This document shows, piece after piece, positions 45,513-55,154 of a stretch of 64,000 bases of DNA. Source of the stretch: Ectobius pallidus (Eukaryota > Arthropoda > Insecta > Blattodea > Ectobiidae); contig CAXKWD010000002.1 of assembly GCA_964059195.1 (NCBI GenBank), positions 51,486,923-51,550,922 on the forward strand, given 5' to 3'. Each line of letters begins with the position of its first letter. Within the stretch, counting starts at the first letter, position 1. The translations under genes were made by a program, and so were the position numbers. A model generated the notes under the pieces. It worked only from the letters and a program-made list of their open reading frames with translations. It searched no databases and had not been told where the DNA came from.

Positions 45513-46415
45513 TCTCGATTTACTCCTACCGCGGCTAAAGAAGTTTCACTTCAAGAATAATAATCTTATTCATAATTTTAAATCAGTCTTACCGACAATA
45601 TGCAGAATATAGAAATGAATTTACTATAATGATGAAATACAGTTGATTGTAAATCTAAAAACGCAATACCGTATATAATATAAAATTTAATAGGCAACGC
45701 ATAAAATTAAACTTCTGAACTAAATCCTAAATGTACACAAAGATCTTATTTTGTTTCTGCAATTAGCTATGTATGATAGCCTAAAGCAAAGTGTGGCTAG
45801 TAATTATTCAAAATTGCTGTTTGAGGTCATATATTGAACTGGATCATCGATAATGTTCACCATACTACGTATTTAAAACACCATACTACGAACTAATACT
45901 TTTATGGTAAAGAGTGGAAATTCTTGAAAGTTCATCGAAATTAACCAAGCTTCAGAAGCAACTCTGAGTGTGCAGTTCCAAGATCGGAAGAGGAAGTCCT
46001 TAAGCCTCATATTAAACTGGCACGCGTTTTCATTAAAGTAAATGTTTAATTTTAGTTTCCATTAATGAAATGTTAATTATGTAAGTTATTACCGGGAAGC
46101 TTAAAACATGTAACACGCTGATTCTATATAATGTGGCTTATGAACATCTGGATTATTAAAAGTCACAGAAGGAATAATTGTAACTCAGACAGTAATGGTA
46201 GTAAAATATTAAATACATTTCATTTCATAGAGAAAAAAGCTCCTTTTTGTCTAGAGTATCATAGTTTTTTCAGAATAAATAGAATTGCATTACTTACAGT
46301 AACAGCACTAAGAATTTTCAATCGGTTGGTCACATTTCTAATGGCTTCTTACCTGTAAGAAATATAAAAAGAAATTAGTTCAACTTATAATAATAATTAT
46401 TTTTTAAAAATACAC
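45513..46415. other. AT-rich non-coding stretch
   Basis: Nothing recognised. Confidence 0.4.
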
Positions 46416-46419
46416 AAGA

Positions 46420-46515
46420 TAACCGTCATCTGGAAATGATTTCTGGAGTTGTATGAAAACATGGAAATCACTGGGAGCGGGCTGTAGGGTGGACGTTTAA
46501 ACATCTCCTAGGAAG
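46420..46515 (-). pseudogene. Mariner transposase fragment, inverted
   Basis: On the minus strand, reading across frames, the remnant of the mariner segment HPPYSPDLAPSDxHxF is visible: PPYSP then APSDFHVF, then LQKSFPDDG. It is the inverted partner of 46521-46845, with arms of about 48 bp pairing (GGAAATCACTGGGAGC against GCTCCCAGTGATTTA). Frames are broken. No TIR found at its left end. Confidence 0.65.
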
Positions 46516-46520
46516 TCAAC

Positions 46521-46845
46521 TGCAAAAGTTCGGCTGGGAGACGTTTAAACATTCACCCTAAAGCCCGGATCTTGCTCCCAGTGATTTACATTTTTCCTTA
46601 TGTCAAATAATGACAGAGAGGCGAAGATGGTTGGCACACAGTGGCTCAAATCCTAGACGGCAGACTTCTACGACACAGGTATTCAAAAGTTGGTCCCACG
46701 GTATGACAAATGTCTCAATTCCGGTGGCGAATATATTGAAAAATAGCCAAACACTGTCTGTGTCTGTTGCAATAACTATTTACTTGAAATTGTGTTTAGT
46801 TTCTGTAAACGGGCCCAGGGAAACTTACTTTGTGGACGTCCCTCG
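46521..46845 (+). pseudogene. Mariner transposase C-terminus with right TIR
   Basis: The plus strand reads QLQKFGWETFKHSP, a stop, SPDLAPSDLHF, then a decayed part. In another frame it reads GIQKLVPRYDKCLNSGGEYI followed by EK and stop (about 46677-46748), the standard mariner C-terminus. The right terminal inverted repeat AAACTTACTTTGTGGACGTC CCTCG (spaced here) ends at 46845 before TA. It closely resembles the TIR of 49957-50639, so the two belong to related mariner groups. The N-terminal half is missing. Confidence 0.85.
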
Positions 46846-46847
46846 TA

Positions 46848-47620
46848 CCTGAAATAGCAAATATTTGCTATTAATAATTTTTCATGTATTTTTTTCTTAT
46901 CGTAAAACAAAATTATGTAATGCTGTACATGTGTATATAACAATTTCGGCAATAGCTCTTCATCGATTCTCTTAGGCCTAGTCCCACAAGAGTATAGCAA
47001 TACACTAAAATAGCCCAATAACATGTAAATTCTACACTCAGCACCCTAATCTCTCGAGACGAATGTTATATTAGACAGGAATATTAATCACGTTGTGTTA
47101 GTTCCAACTGTCAAATGTCAGCCTAACTGCGGTGTACCTAAGAGATGCAATCTCCGGTTTGGTTTCCAGTTCGTCGGAAATATCATGATGGTAACCTCCC
47201 TGTAGGGAATTGCATACATGTGTAATGTGGTGATACTGTATCGTGGTTTCATTTTATTCTGCATTGGTCAAAGCATTTTATGCATTTCAAATAAGCCCGT
47301 TGCCATCTAAAATGCTCACAGTGTATTGATTTTATCTTTTATCTAGCCAGACTACATTATAAATTCGCAAAAGGACTGAGAGTTAAACATAACGAATGAT
47401 TCCATAGCTTACAAGCCAGTACATAGCATGGAAGTGGATTTAACAATGCAGATTTTCGTAAAGCATTGGTTATGTAATGGGTCAACTTATAATACTGTAT
47501 GAGTGAAAAATGTATGATTTTGGCAGAAAAAATAATTCCATTAAATATTTTACCTGTATTTTACGTAAAAACTTACTGTTATCCGTATAATTTTGATTCT
47601 CAAACATACCATTAGAGATG
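46848..47620. other. Non-coding stretch
   Basis: Nothing recognised. Confidence 0.4.
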
Positions 47621-47628
47621 CTAATAAG

Positions 47629-48244
47629 TAGACCTGGGATTTTAGGCTCTAAAAAATTAGTTTTAGGCACCTAAAATAGGCTTTTAAAAGAGAAAATAGG
47701 CACTTAAAACATGCTTTAAAAATATGTAAATATTAGAAAATAGACTTAAAAATATTACAATATACACTTAAACAGTAACATGATCTTTTTTTCTGCAAGC
47801 AACGTGGTATACCTATTCTTAACAGAATTAACTGCAAAATTAGGCATCATGAACTATATTCATTTAAACAGATGTTCTTTCACTGGTGACACAGTAGTCC
47901 TTCCCCCTTAATCCTCCCCCACCCTTGTCAGTCAGCATTCCTTATGGAATAATCAAGTTTCTGTGAAAAACCCACCTCTGCTGTTCTGCTTTTCATTGAG
48001 GGATGTCCATTATAAGATCGTAAAAATTACAGAAGTTGAATTTTATTTTAAATGTACAAAATAGGCATTTTAGGCACTAAAACAGTAAAATAGGCTCTAA
48101 AGATCCATATAGGCATTTTAGGGCACTATAAAACTCTAGGCCTATAAATGTAAGTGATTTATTATGAAATGTAAGCATATTTAAAAATTTTCATGTTATT
48201 TCATAAGGAACAAAATAGGCATTTGCCTTAAAATCCCCGGTCTA
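47629..48244. mobile_element. Non-autonomous hAT-type element, TAGACCTGGGATTTTAGGC family
   Basis: A 616-bp element with ends TAGACCTGGGATTTTAGGC and GCCTTAAAATCCCCGGTCTA and a perfect 8-bp target duplication CTAATAAG (47621-47628 and 48245-48252). The interior repeats ATAGGCATTTTAGG / TAGGCACTAAAA many times near both ends. Confidence 0.92.
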
Positions 48245-48252
48245 CTAATAAG

Positions 48253-48700
48253 TTCATTTTATTTATTTATTTATTTATTTATTATTATTATTATTTTTTT
48301 TTACATCTCTGCAATAAACGTTATGGCGAACACGCTCATTCTGTGTCCCTGTTCCACAATCTACTATCCTGCCCAAAAATATAGCGATAGATTATAGGCC
48401 TAGGTACATTCCGGTTAAGCAAAATCCCGAAAACATTGAAGCTAATTGATTTAATCCAAGACTGAACATGAGCCCTCAACATTTAATTCTGAAAAGTCCA
48501 CTCAAAGCAGACATTTAACCTTTCCTTTTGAATTATAATTCAAAATACTCTTTTTCTCTAGAAAGCTGCATGTTTTCTAGTGAAAAGCAATGGTCGGGGA
48601 TGGGTCTTTGGTATCATCACGGGTGATGTTTGAAAGGCATTTGCGAACTTCATTAAAACGTCAATGACCATGAGGTCAAGGTCAGGAGGAATCAATAGCA
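48253..48700. other. Non-coding stretch with TTTA and TTA runs
   Basis: ATTT/TTA simple sequence at about 48256-48302. Otherwise nothing recognised. Confidence 0.45.
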
Positions 48701-48710
48701 TATTGCGACT

Positions 48711-48894
48711 CAGTGGCGTAACCGAAAAAAAACTGCTTCCCCTGAAAAAATTAATTTTGACCGTGTAACAAAAAATTCACGCTTAAGCATATGGGATCAG
48801 TAGCATGATTTCAACTGTGGGAAATATAAAAAGTGATAGGCTGACAAAACCTCGGTGGTATTACAATTTGCCTGTAAATTATTACCGGTAGGCG

Positions 48895-48939
<45 letters not shown>

Positions 48940-49628
48940 GTAGTAGTAGTAGTAGTAGTTGTAGTGTAGTAAATTAGAAAATGTATTATTTCCTACACCG
49001 CTTCCTTCAAAATCTAGCACAGACACACTGTAATATAATACATTGGTCAGAGTCATGTGAGAAAATGGAATGGGTATATATTTTCCACTCTAGAACCAGC
49101 CCCAAAGTAAACAAGTATGTCTGTCTCACTCTTACAAAGATACGTAGATAAGAGACAGACTTCTTTACTTGAGAGCAGACAATATCTACCCATTCCACTG
49201 TCTCAAAAGACACTGACCAAAGTATGTCTAGAACCCTTAGGGGTTTTTGGAAGCAGCATGATGTTTAACTGAATTTAATAGTGCCTTCATTGCATTTAGT
49301 CTAGTATCACCTCAAGGTGTCGAACCTGACATCAGAAAAATCTAACTTCCCTCCAAACAGCACAAGCTTTCTGTCCGGCTTTTTTGATACAGTTGAAAAT
49401 TATTGTTCGTTCGACTTTTGCCTGGCTTTACTTGTATCAATTACAGGAGAAATTATCTTTCAACTAAGCGAACTCTTTCTCTTTTACTGTTTTGCATGAC
49501 TCCCCCCCCCCCCATTATTACAACCTATTTACATTCCCTTTTCCGGTTTTCATTTCGGGCCCCCTAGGATCTCGCCCCCCCCCCACCCCCGCATCGCGTG
49601 GTCATCGGAGCCTTCAGTTACGCCAATG
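48711..49628. mobile_element. hAT-type element, CAGTGGCGTAAC family
   Basis: A 918-bp element with ends CAGTGGCGTAACCG and CAGTTACGCCAATG. Flanks TTGCGACT (48703-48710) and TTGCAGCT (49629-49636) match at 6 of 8, as expected for an old duplication. The ends resemble the CATAGGCGTAAC family, so the two may use related transposases. A TTA then TAG microsatellite (about 48897-48960) and C-runs near the right end are inside. No transposase frame. Confidence 0.72.
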
Positions 49629-49636
49629 TTGCAGCT

Positions 49637-49954
49637 CCCCCTCGAGGCGACCTTTAACAGTATTACATATAGTGCCACATTCACTTAGATTTTTTATTCT
49701 GCATTAACAGCAAAATGGTCTTGTGCTCCTGTGCGCTGGCTGCAAACGCTTATTTCAGGTCTAACAAAAGTACAAAAAATACATTTGTATTAAGGGTTAT
49801 ATATGTTATAGTGACAGTGTATGTACACTTTCCCTAGTGATTGCATACCACCACTAAAATCATCAGTGAAAGGATACCATTAAATGAATAATCAATACCC
49901 ACTAACGAAGGTGTACCATCACTGACCCCCGTCAGTGGGTGTTTATAAGAGATG
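49637..49954. other. Non-coding stretch
   Basis: Nothing recognised. Confidence 0.4.
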
Positions 49955-49956
49955 TA

Positions 49957-50639
49957 CGAGGGATGTTCTGAAAGTAAGTTTCGTCATTTCTTTTTCACAT
50001 GGAAACTTTATTACCAAAACAAATACACCATGCAATCATGAAATATACCCCTTGCACTATTTTTCAACATAGTCTCCACCGACATTGAGACATTTGTCAT
50101 AGCTTGCAATCAGTTTGAAGAAACCACTCTGGTAAAACTCGGTGCCCTGCTATGCAAGGAATTGTCGCACAGCCTTCTCCACCTCAGCATTGTTTTGGAA
50201 GTGACGTCCCGAGAGTGCGGCTTTCATTGCATGGAACAGGTGCCTTCCTTCACTGAACATGCAACACCAGCGACCAACAATTTGATGAGACATGACCTCT
50301 TCACCATACACAGTCTGTAGGCGTCCATGGATGATGGACACACTAGTCCTACATGCCCATTCATACCGGATAACAGCATGTACTTCCATTGTCGACCACG
50401 TTTTCAGTACACGTCCATCTGCCATCGTGATTTGTACTCAAATAACCTCGGGCACGCCAGTCTACTGCTACTCTCTCTTCTTCGGGACTCTACTCATGCA
50501 TCGTTTCTCCTCTGCTGACGCTCTTTCCGTCGTTGAACCAGCAATAGGTGTCGATTCTTATGGCAGTTGTTTGCTTCATCTGCTTTACCATCTTCACTTT
50601 AAAAAAAAACGACGAAACTTACTTTTGGAACATCCCTCG
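49957..50639 (-). mobile_element. Internally deleted mariner element
   Basis: A 683-bp element between TA dinucleotides (49955-49956 and 50640-50641). Terminal inverted repeats are CGAGGGATGTTCTGAAAGTA on the left and, on the complementary strand, CGAGGGATGTTCCAAAAGTA on the right, and both continue to AAGTTTCGTC. Full mariners are about 1.3 kb, so roughly half is missing. The TIRs look intact, so it could in principle be moved by a transposase supplied elsewhere. Confidence 0.93.
50040..50425 (-). pseudogene. Mariner transposase with catalytic domain deleted
   Basis: The minus-strand ATG at 50425 starts MADGRVLKTW. The N-terminal helix-turn-helix follows (VIRYEWACRTSVSIIHGRLQ, then VYGEEVMSHQIVGRWC, MFSEGR). 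At about residue 61 the sequence jumps in frame to the C-terminus: HLFHAMKAALSGRHF, AEVEKAVRQFLA, then a premature TAG, and beyond it YQSGFFKLIASYDKCLNVGG with DYVEK and stop at about 50045. The D,D34D catalytic core of about 240 residues is absent, so it cannot cut DNA. A protein of about 91 residues with only the DNA-binding part could still be made and could act as a repressor, but this is speculation. Confidence 0.9.
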
Positions 50640-50641
50640 TA

Positions 50642-50974
50642 TATTAGCGTCGAACAATGATACGTTTAGATGTTACATAAGGTACATATTAGCTCTAAGT
50701 GTACATTCAAATTTAACCTAAGACACAAAGTATGTCATTATATCATTAAAGAATAGAATTTAAATTTATTTTTCTATTCAAATCTGAGTTTTAATATTAT
50801 ACAATAACTCTGACTTTCCGAAAGATAACTGCGTTTTATTATTGCAGTAGGCCTACATTGGTTCACATTCACTACCTCGGTGTAGTGAATGTGTACCGTT
50901 TGGCGAAACTTAGGATGTATAATCCCATTTCACTAAAAGGGTGAAACTTTCACGTTCACTATAATATGTGTATA
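50642..50974. other. AT-rich non-coding stretch
   Basis: A short inverted repeat (CACTACCTCGGTGTAGTG) lies at about 50869. Nothing else seen. Confidence 0.45.
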
Positions 50975-51310
50975 CTGTGGGTGCCACTTCTTAAAGAATT
51001 TTTCCAAGAACTGCCTCTATGCTGCCACCCTAATCCTGTTCGACCTGTTAATCAGTGAATAGAAAGGTAATTATGCGTATTCACAGTTGATCTGCAGTTC
51101 ACTGCAATGCTGCCAAATACGTACCACAGCACGTTTACTTTACTTGAGAAGTGGTGAATGACAGCGGCAACACTGAGGAAATCCACTCGACTACAAGAGC
51201 ACCTGTTCTTTGTCGTGTCGTTGACGGTGCAAATTTTCGGATTAGGGAACAATGCTATTATATTCCTCTGTAGATAGACGACGGTTTGGGACAAGGTCTT
51301 CTTAAAATGG
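50975..51310 (-). repeat. Dispersed repeat with an open frame, paired with 4370-4775
   Basis: The reverse complement matches 4370-4775: TGCCACTTCTTAAAG, CTGCCACCCTAATCCT, AATGCTGCCAAATACGTACC, CAGCGGCAACACTG. The minus-strand frame 51324-51052 (90 codons) keeps NRCSCSRVDF and VNVLWYVFGS in common with the other copy. No known domain. Confidence 0.6.
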
Positions 51311-51849
51311 CACGAACAGTACATAGGCTATAAGTAAAAAAAAAATAAAACCAAGAATTTGTAACTCATATGGTTTTAAGGAGGAAGAAGTTTCTTACAG
51401 AATCTAGTTTACAAGGAAAAGTGGAATTTGCGGCGAAAACAAAGACGTGTTAGAAGTGTGTTTGTTGGCAGAGTGCTGCCTTGAATAAGCCGTGAGCCAG
51501 GTAACATAGCGGGCTTGTAAAGGCCTCTACAGAGAGAGAGGAAAACATCAAAGGGCGCCCTTCCGGTGCAGGAGGGGAGTATTACGACGCACAGGCAGGT
51601 AGGCAGGCGCCGAAATGTCTGAAGTGACGCCGTGGCGTGACCTGTCAACCTGCCTCAAACTTAAACCACCACTAACTCCTTAGCAGAGGCGGCTTCACGT
51701 AAGACTCAAAATACGACAGGTTTCTCGTCTTGAGATAAATTGGGAGCCTGCTTTTGGGGGAAATAAAATGAACCATTTCAGTGTAACCGTTCTTTCCATT
51801 TCTGTGGATATTTCACTAGACAAGTTATTTTACTATACGTGACATAAAT
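51311..51849. other. Unassigned stretch, GC-richer at 51480-51680
   Basis: About 200 bp of mixed, CpG-containing sequence (GGGCGCCCTTCCGG, AGGCAGGCGCCGAAATG, GACGCCGTGGCGTGACC). It is not found elsewhere in the window and has no recognised frame. It may be an exon, a regulatory island or a decayed element. Confidence 0.3.
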
Positions 51850-51985
51850 AGTAGACTTCGTTGACGCACAGGTAGCGTGCCCTTCTCTGGACCCGACGTT
51901 TCCGGGTTCACTCCCGGCAAAGGTCGGCGCATTTATCAGATCGTAAAAATCATGGGCACGAAACCCTCCGTCCCACGTCATATAT
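51850..51985 (+). mobile_element. tRNA-derived SINE
   Basis: The head GACGCACAGGTAGCGTGCCC has an A-box and D-arm-like GCAC/GTGC. The B-box is in CCGGGTTCACTCCCGG with a good T-stem. The acceptor ends do not pair, so it is a SINE rather than a tRNA gene. The body is short, and it ends in ATATATTTATAG. Confidence 0.7.
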
Positions 51986-52062
51986 TTATAGCATGTTAAA
52001 GAGTTTCAAGGCAAAATTAGGGTAATAGGACAATATAATAACCACATAATACCTTCATTCTA

Positions 52063-52320
52063 ACTTATTTTATTTTTCATAGGCCCTTCGGGAGCATGGA
52101 AACATCATCAGGGCATCTTGCTTGTACAGTCAATAATTTAATAAAGTTAGAAGAAAAATTGAATTTCACTCATGTTTTAAGAACATTTTAAGTTTTAGTA
52201 ATTTTAATTTAAAATTACGCCAATAATGAAGCAGTTTTATTTTCTCAAATATGACTCTACAAGCAAGATGCCGTGATAATGGTTGAGTGAAATCGAAAGG
52301 CCAAGGTAAAATAAATAAGT
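52063..52320. repeat. Foldback element, about 63-bp arms
   Basis: The left arm 52063-52126 (ACTTATTTTATTTTTCATAG ... GGCATCTTGCTTGTA) pairs with the right arm 52258-52320 (TACAAGCAAGATGCCGTGAT ... AAAATAAATAAGT). The loop is about 130 bp of unrelated AT-rich sequence. Same arm motifs as 24387-24537 (AGGCC.TTCG, CATCATCAGGG). Confidence 0.8.
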
Positions 52321-52636
52321 TGATAATAAAAGTATTATGTAATCATATTATTGATCGAACTCAACGGTAGAACCCAGCATAATTTAAAACACCATTGGTT
52401 AGAATTCCCAGGGCCTTCCACGTAACAGTAATACGTCTGTTTCCTCCTAGGGGTCTGCCGAGTCGAAAGGCCCATCACCTGTCACTCTGCCTTCTACAGA
52501 AACATACCCTTAACAAATAGTTGTTTTTTTTTTTTTTTTTTTTTTACACACACATACCGGGTGGCCTATCATTTAAGTAATTTTAATACTTTACGATCTC
52601 TTGTTAGCTGAATTTATAAATTACAGAAAATGGTAG
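52321..52636. other. Non-coding stretch with a poly(T) run
   Basis: T-run of about 24 at about 52524-52547. Otherwise nothing recognised. Confidence 0.45.
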
Positions 52637-52644
52637 GAGCTGAA

Positions 52645-53092
52645 CATAGGCGTAACCAGGCCGACCATATGGGGGGGTTATAACGTCTGGGGGGTATGGA
52701 ATACCCCCCAGGAAGAGGAGGGTCCGGGGGTCCTCCCCCGGAAAATTTTAAAAATTAAGATGCAAAATAACGAGTTTTAAGCTTCCGGGGGCCCTCCCCC
52801 GGAGAATTTTAAAAATTAAGACTCAAAATAACAAGTTTTAAGCTTCCGGGGGTCTCCCCCGGAAAATTTTAAAAATTAAGACGCAAAATAACGAGTTTTA
52901 AGCTTCTGGGGTCACCCCCGGAAAATTTTAATTATTAAGACGCAAAATAACGAGTTTTAAGCTTCCCACGCTTTATACTTGTATTAAGTAATTTATGGGC
53001 AGACTTAAAAAAATTATACAATTTTCCTTTTTTTAATCAATGGGGGGGGGGGGGGTTCAAACCTCCAAACCCCCCCCCTCGGTACGCCTATG
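52645..53092 (+). mobile_element. Non-autonomous hAT-type element, CATAGGCGTAAC family, expanded copy
   Basis: A 448-bp element with ends CATAGGCGTAACCAGG and GGTACGCCTATG and a perfect target duplication GAGCTGAA (52637-52644 and 53093-53100). It contains four 60-bp modules (52725-52966) where 8002-8253 has one. Long G-run near 53042. Confidence 0.92.
52725..52966. repeat. Four 60-bp tandem modules inside the hAT element
   Basis: Module: TCCCCCGGAAAATTTTAAAA, ATTAAGACGCAAAATAACGA, GTTTTAAGCTTCCGGGGG. Spacing is exactly 60 bp for the first three. Each module can form a CCCCCGG...CCGGGGG stem. Confidence 0.93.
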
Positions 53093-53100
53093 GAGCTGAA

Positions 53101-54166
53101 TGAATTACATTACAAAAAACTTTAAAAAAAAAAAAGGTGAATCCAACAAATTTTAATAAATTAAAAACTACTAAAGTCAAACCTCGCTTTAATAATAATA
53201 TTATATAATCAGTTTCGAAAACAATAGGCTATGTACTGTCAATTATTATACAGAAGGTTCTCAAAACATTCACAAAGTGATATTTATGCTGTAAATGTTT
53301 GAATTAACAGATCCTGTTATTTTCGTGTTTTTCAAATGAATGACAGAGAGCATATCTTGCACAAAAAGGAATAAACAGTAAACAGTAGCAATAGCAGGAG
53401 CCTACCATCTGCACGCAGGTTGCGTATGTCGAACATAGAGCCGCCCCTGCTGGTTGTTGACATTAGCATGGGACGTGAGAGAGCCATTTCAAATATTCGA
53501 CTGTAACAGATGCCAGATAATAATGCACGTTTCTGCCTTTCTTTTTCATGTTTTCACTATATTAAAACGCTTCCTTCCCCTTCGATAGCTGGCTCCACTA
53601 AAATACTGGCGCCTTCCGCCCAGTCTGTAATAAAATACAGACCTCAAAGACAATTTGTCCGATTTATTATTTTTTCACGTCATACATTCTGAAGTTAGAA
53701 ACTGTATCCTGATGTATGATAAATATTTAACCACACAAACTAATAGATCCAGTGAAGCTTTTATTTCTTACTAGCAAACGAATATGTTATACTGGTAACA
53801 TTTCCAAATAGCATAAGTTGTATAATATACATAATAATTCATTAAATATCGGTTCCATCAAAATTATACACATGGGGTATTTCCATCCTTTTTTACGTTC
53901 TGAGCCCTTTATATTACTATACAAATATATTATTTCCTAAAAAGCCCTGTGAGTGTAACAAATCAGGATACATTAACTTACACAGGTTGGACGTAATTTT
54001 GACTAGCATGTAGACAGGTAACCACACAAAATAATGGTGACAATTTGATACCAAATGGATAATTACGCCATGAGTTGAAAGAAAATATATCAAGGAAATG
54101 AACCCTTGTGACTTTATTTGAAGAAGACTCAGTGATTACTTTCTTACCGAATTGACATTAGTTTAA
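53101..54166. other. Non-coding stretch
   Basis: No gene recognised. A-run at 53124. Confidence 0.4.
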
Positions 54167-54500
54167 ATGACCAAATTAAAAGTAATTGCATTCAGAGACA
54201 GGAAGGGATACATCACTGACTCCACAATTAGGTTTGGAAGTCACGTTTCCCTGTCTGAAGACGTTAACACGGAAAAGCAAAATATTAATAACCCTACTAT
54301 ACCATATAACACGGAAAATTACAATTCTAATTCTGATGTTATAGGACTGCTGGTTGGTGCAGGTGGAATAGTTCCTACATTTTTAGCAAACTTTGTAAAA
54401 AAGCTTTCTTTAAAAACAGGAATTATTGATAGTGTTTAGTGCCCTTAAAGGCTCTTTACCAATATTTAGAAGCATTGTTACTCCATTATTAAATAATATT
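54167..54500 (+). pseudogene. Retroelement C-terminal domain fragment
   Basis: The 90-codon frame (54167-54439) contains KVIAFRDRKGYITDSTIRF, EKQNINNPTIPY and DVIGLLVGAGGIVPTF. The ...DxTIRFE..., PTIPYY and EVIGLLVGARGTIP pattern is familiar to me from the C-termini of animal non-LTR retroelement proteins (restriction-like endonuclease or R2-like type). After the stop a shifted frame continues VFSALKGSLPIFRSIV, matching the usual ALKGS ending, so at least one frameshift has occurred near 54432. Upstream coding sequence is not readable. Family assignment is from memory and uncertain. Confidence 0.5.
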
Positions 54501-54726
54501 ATTTGTTTTTATAGGATAAGTCTGTAATATTTAACGGATTGTTTTACTTCTGTGAGTTATTAGTATCATCAAGAACATCAAATAATAAATACACAAAAAA
54601 ATGTACGTACAAAATAAAATTATAAGAAATAATTTCAAGCATGAATAATTATAATTCTAAAATTGATTATTAGTATGCTTTGACATAATGGGCCCAAAAT
54701 TTTAGGAAGGAAATGAAATGAAAATC

Positions 54727-54727
<1 letters not shown>

Positions 54728-54798
<71 letters not shown>
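54728..54798. repeat. (AAT)n microsatellite
   Basis: AAT/TAA run with one A-rich interruption near 54765. It is responsible for the Ile/Leu-rich frame on the minus strand. Confidence 0.9.
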
Positions 54799-54799
<1 letters not shown>

Positions 54800-55154
54800 G
54801 TAATAATAATAATGGACACTCGAGATATTTCGTCGATTCCGTTCCTCACACTGTCAAATTCTAAACACAGTACTCTATACACTCGGTACAAAAAAAGTTA
54901 TTTTCAACATGAATGCCGTAACTGCAAGTTACCAAACTACAAACAACACCACGGTCATCTATTTCTATCCGTTTATATCACCGTTTTAAGTTAACATCTT
55001 CAGCACCGTCGGCAACGAAATCATAATCAACATTATTTCAGTTATCAATATTTTGAAATTACGAGAATATATAGGCCTATGGTGCAAAGTTTTGGGGGCT
55101 GATTTTCTATAATCTGTGAAAATGCGCCCATTTCAGCCTCTTCTATATTATTAT

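Noticed and set aside
51850..51935. tRNA gene
   Set aside because: Good T-arm and D-arm-like pairing but no acceptor stem or clean anticodon arm. Treated as a SINE.
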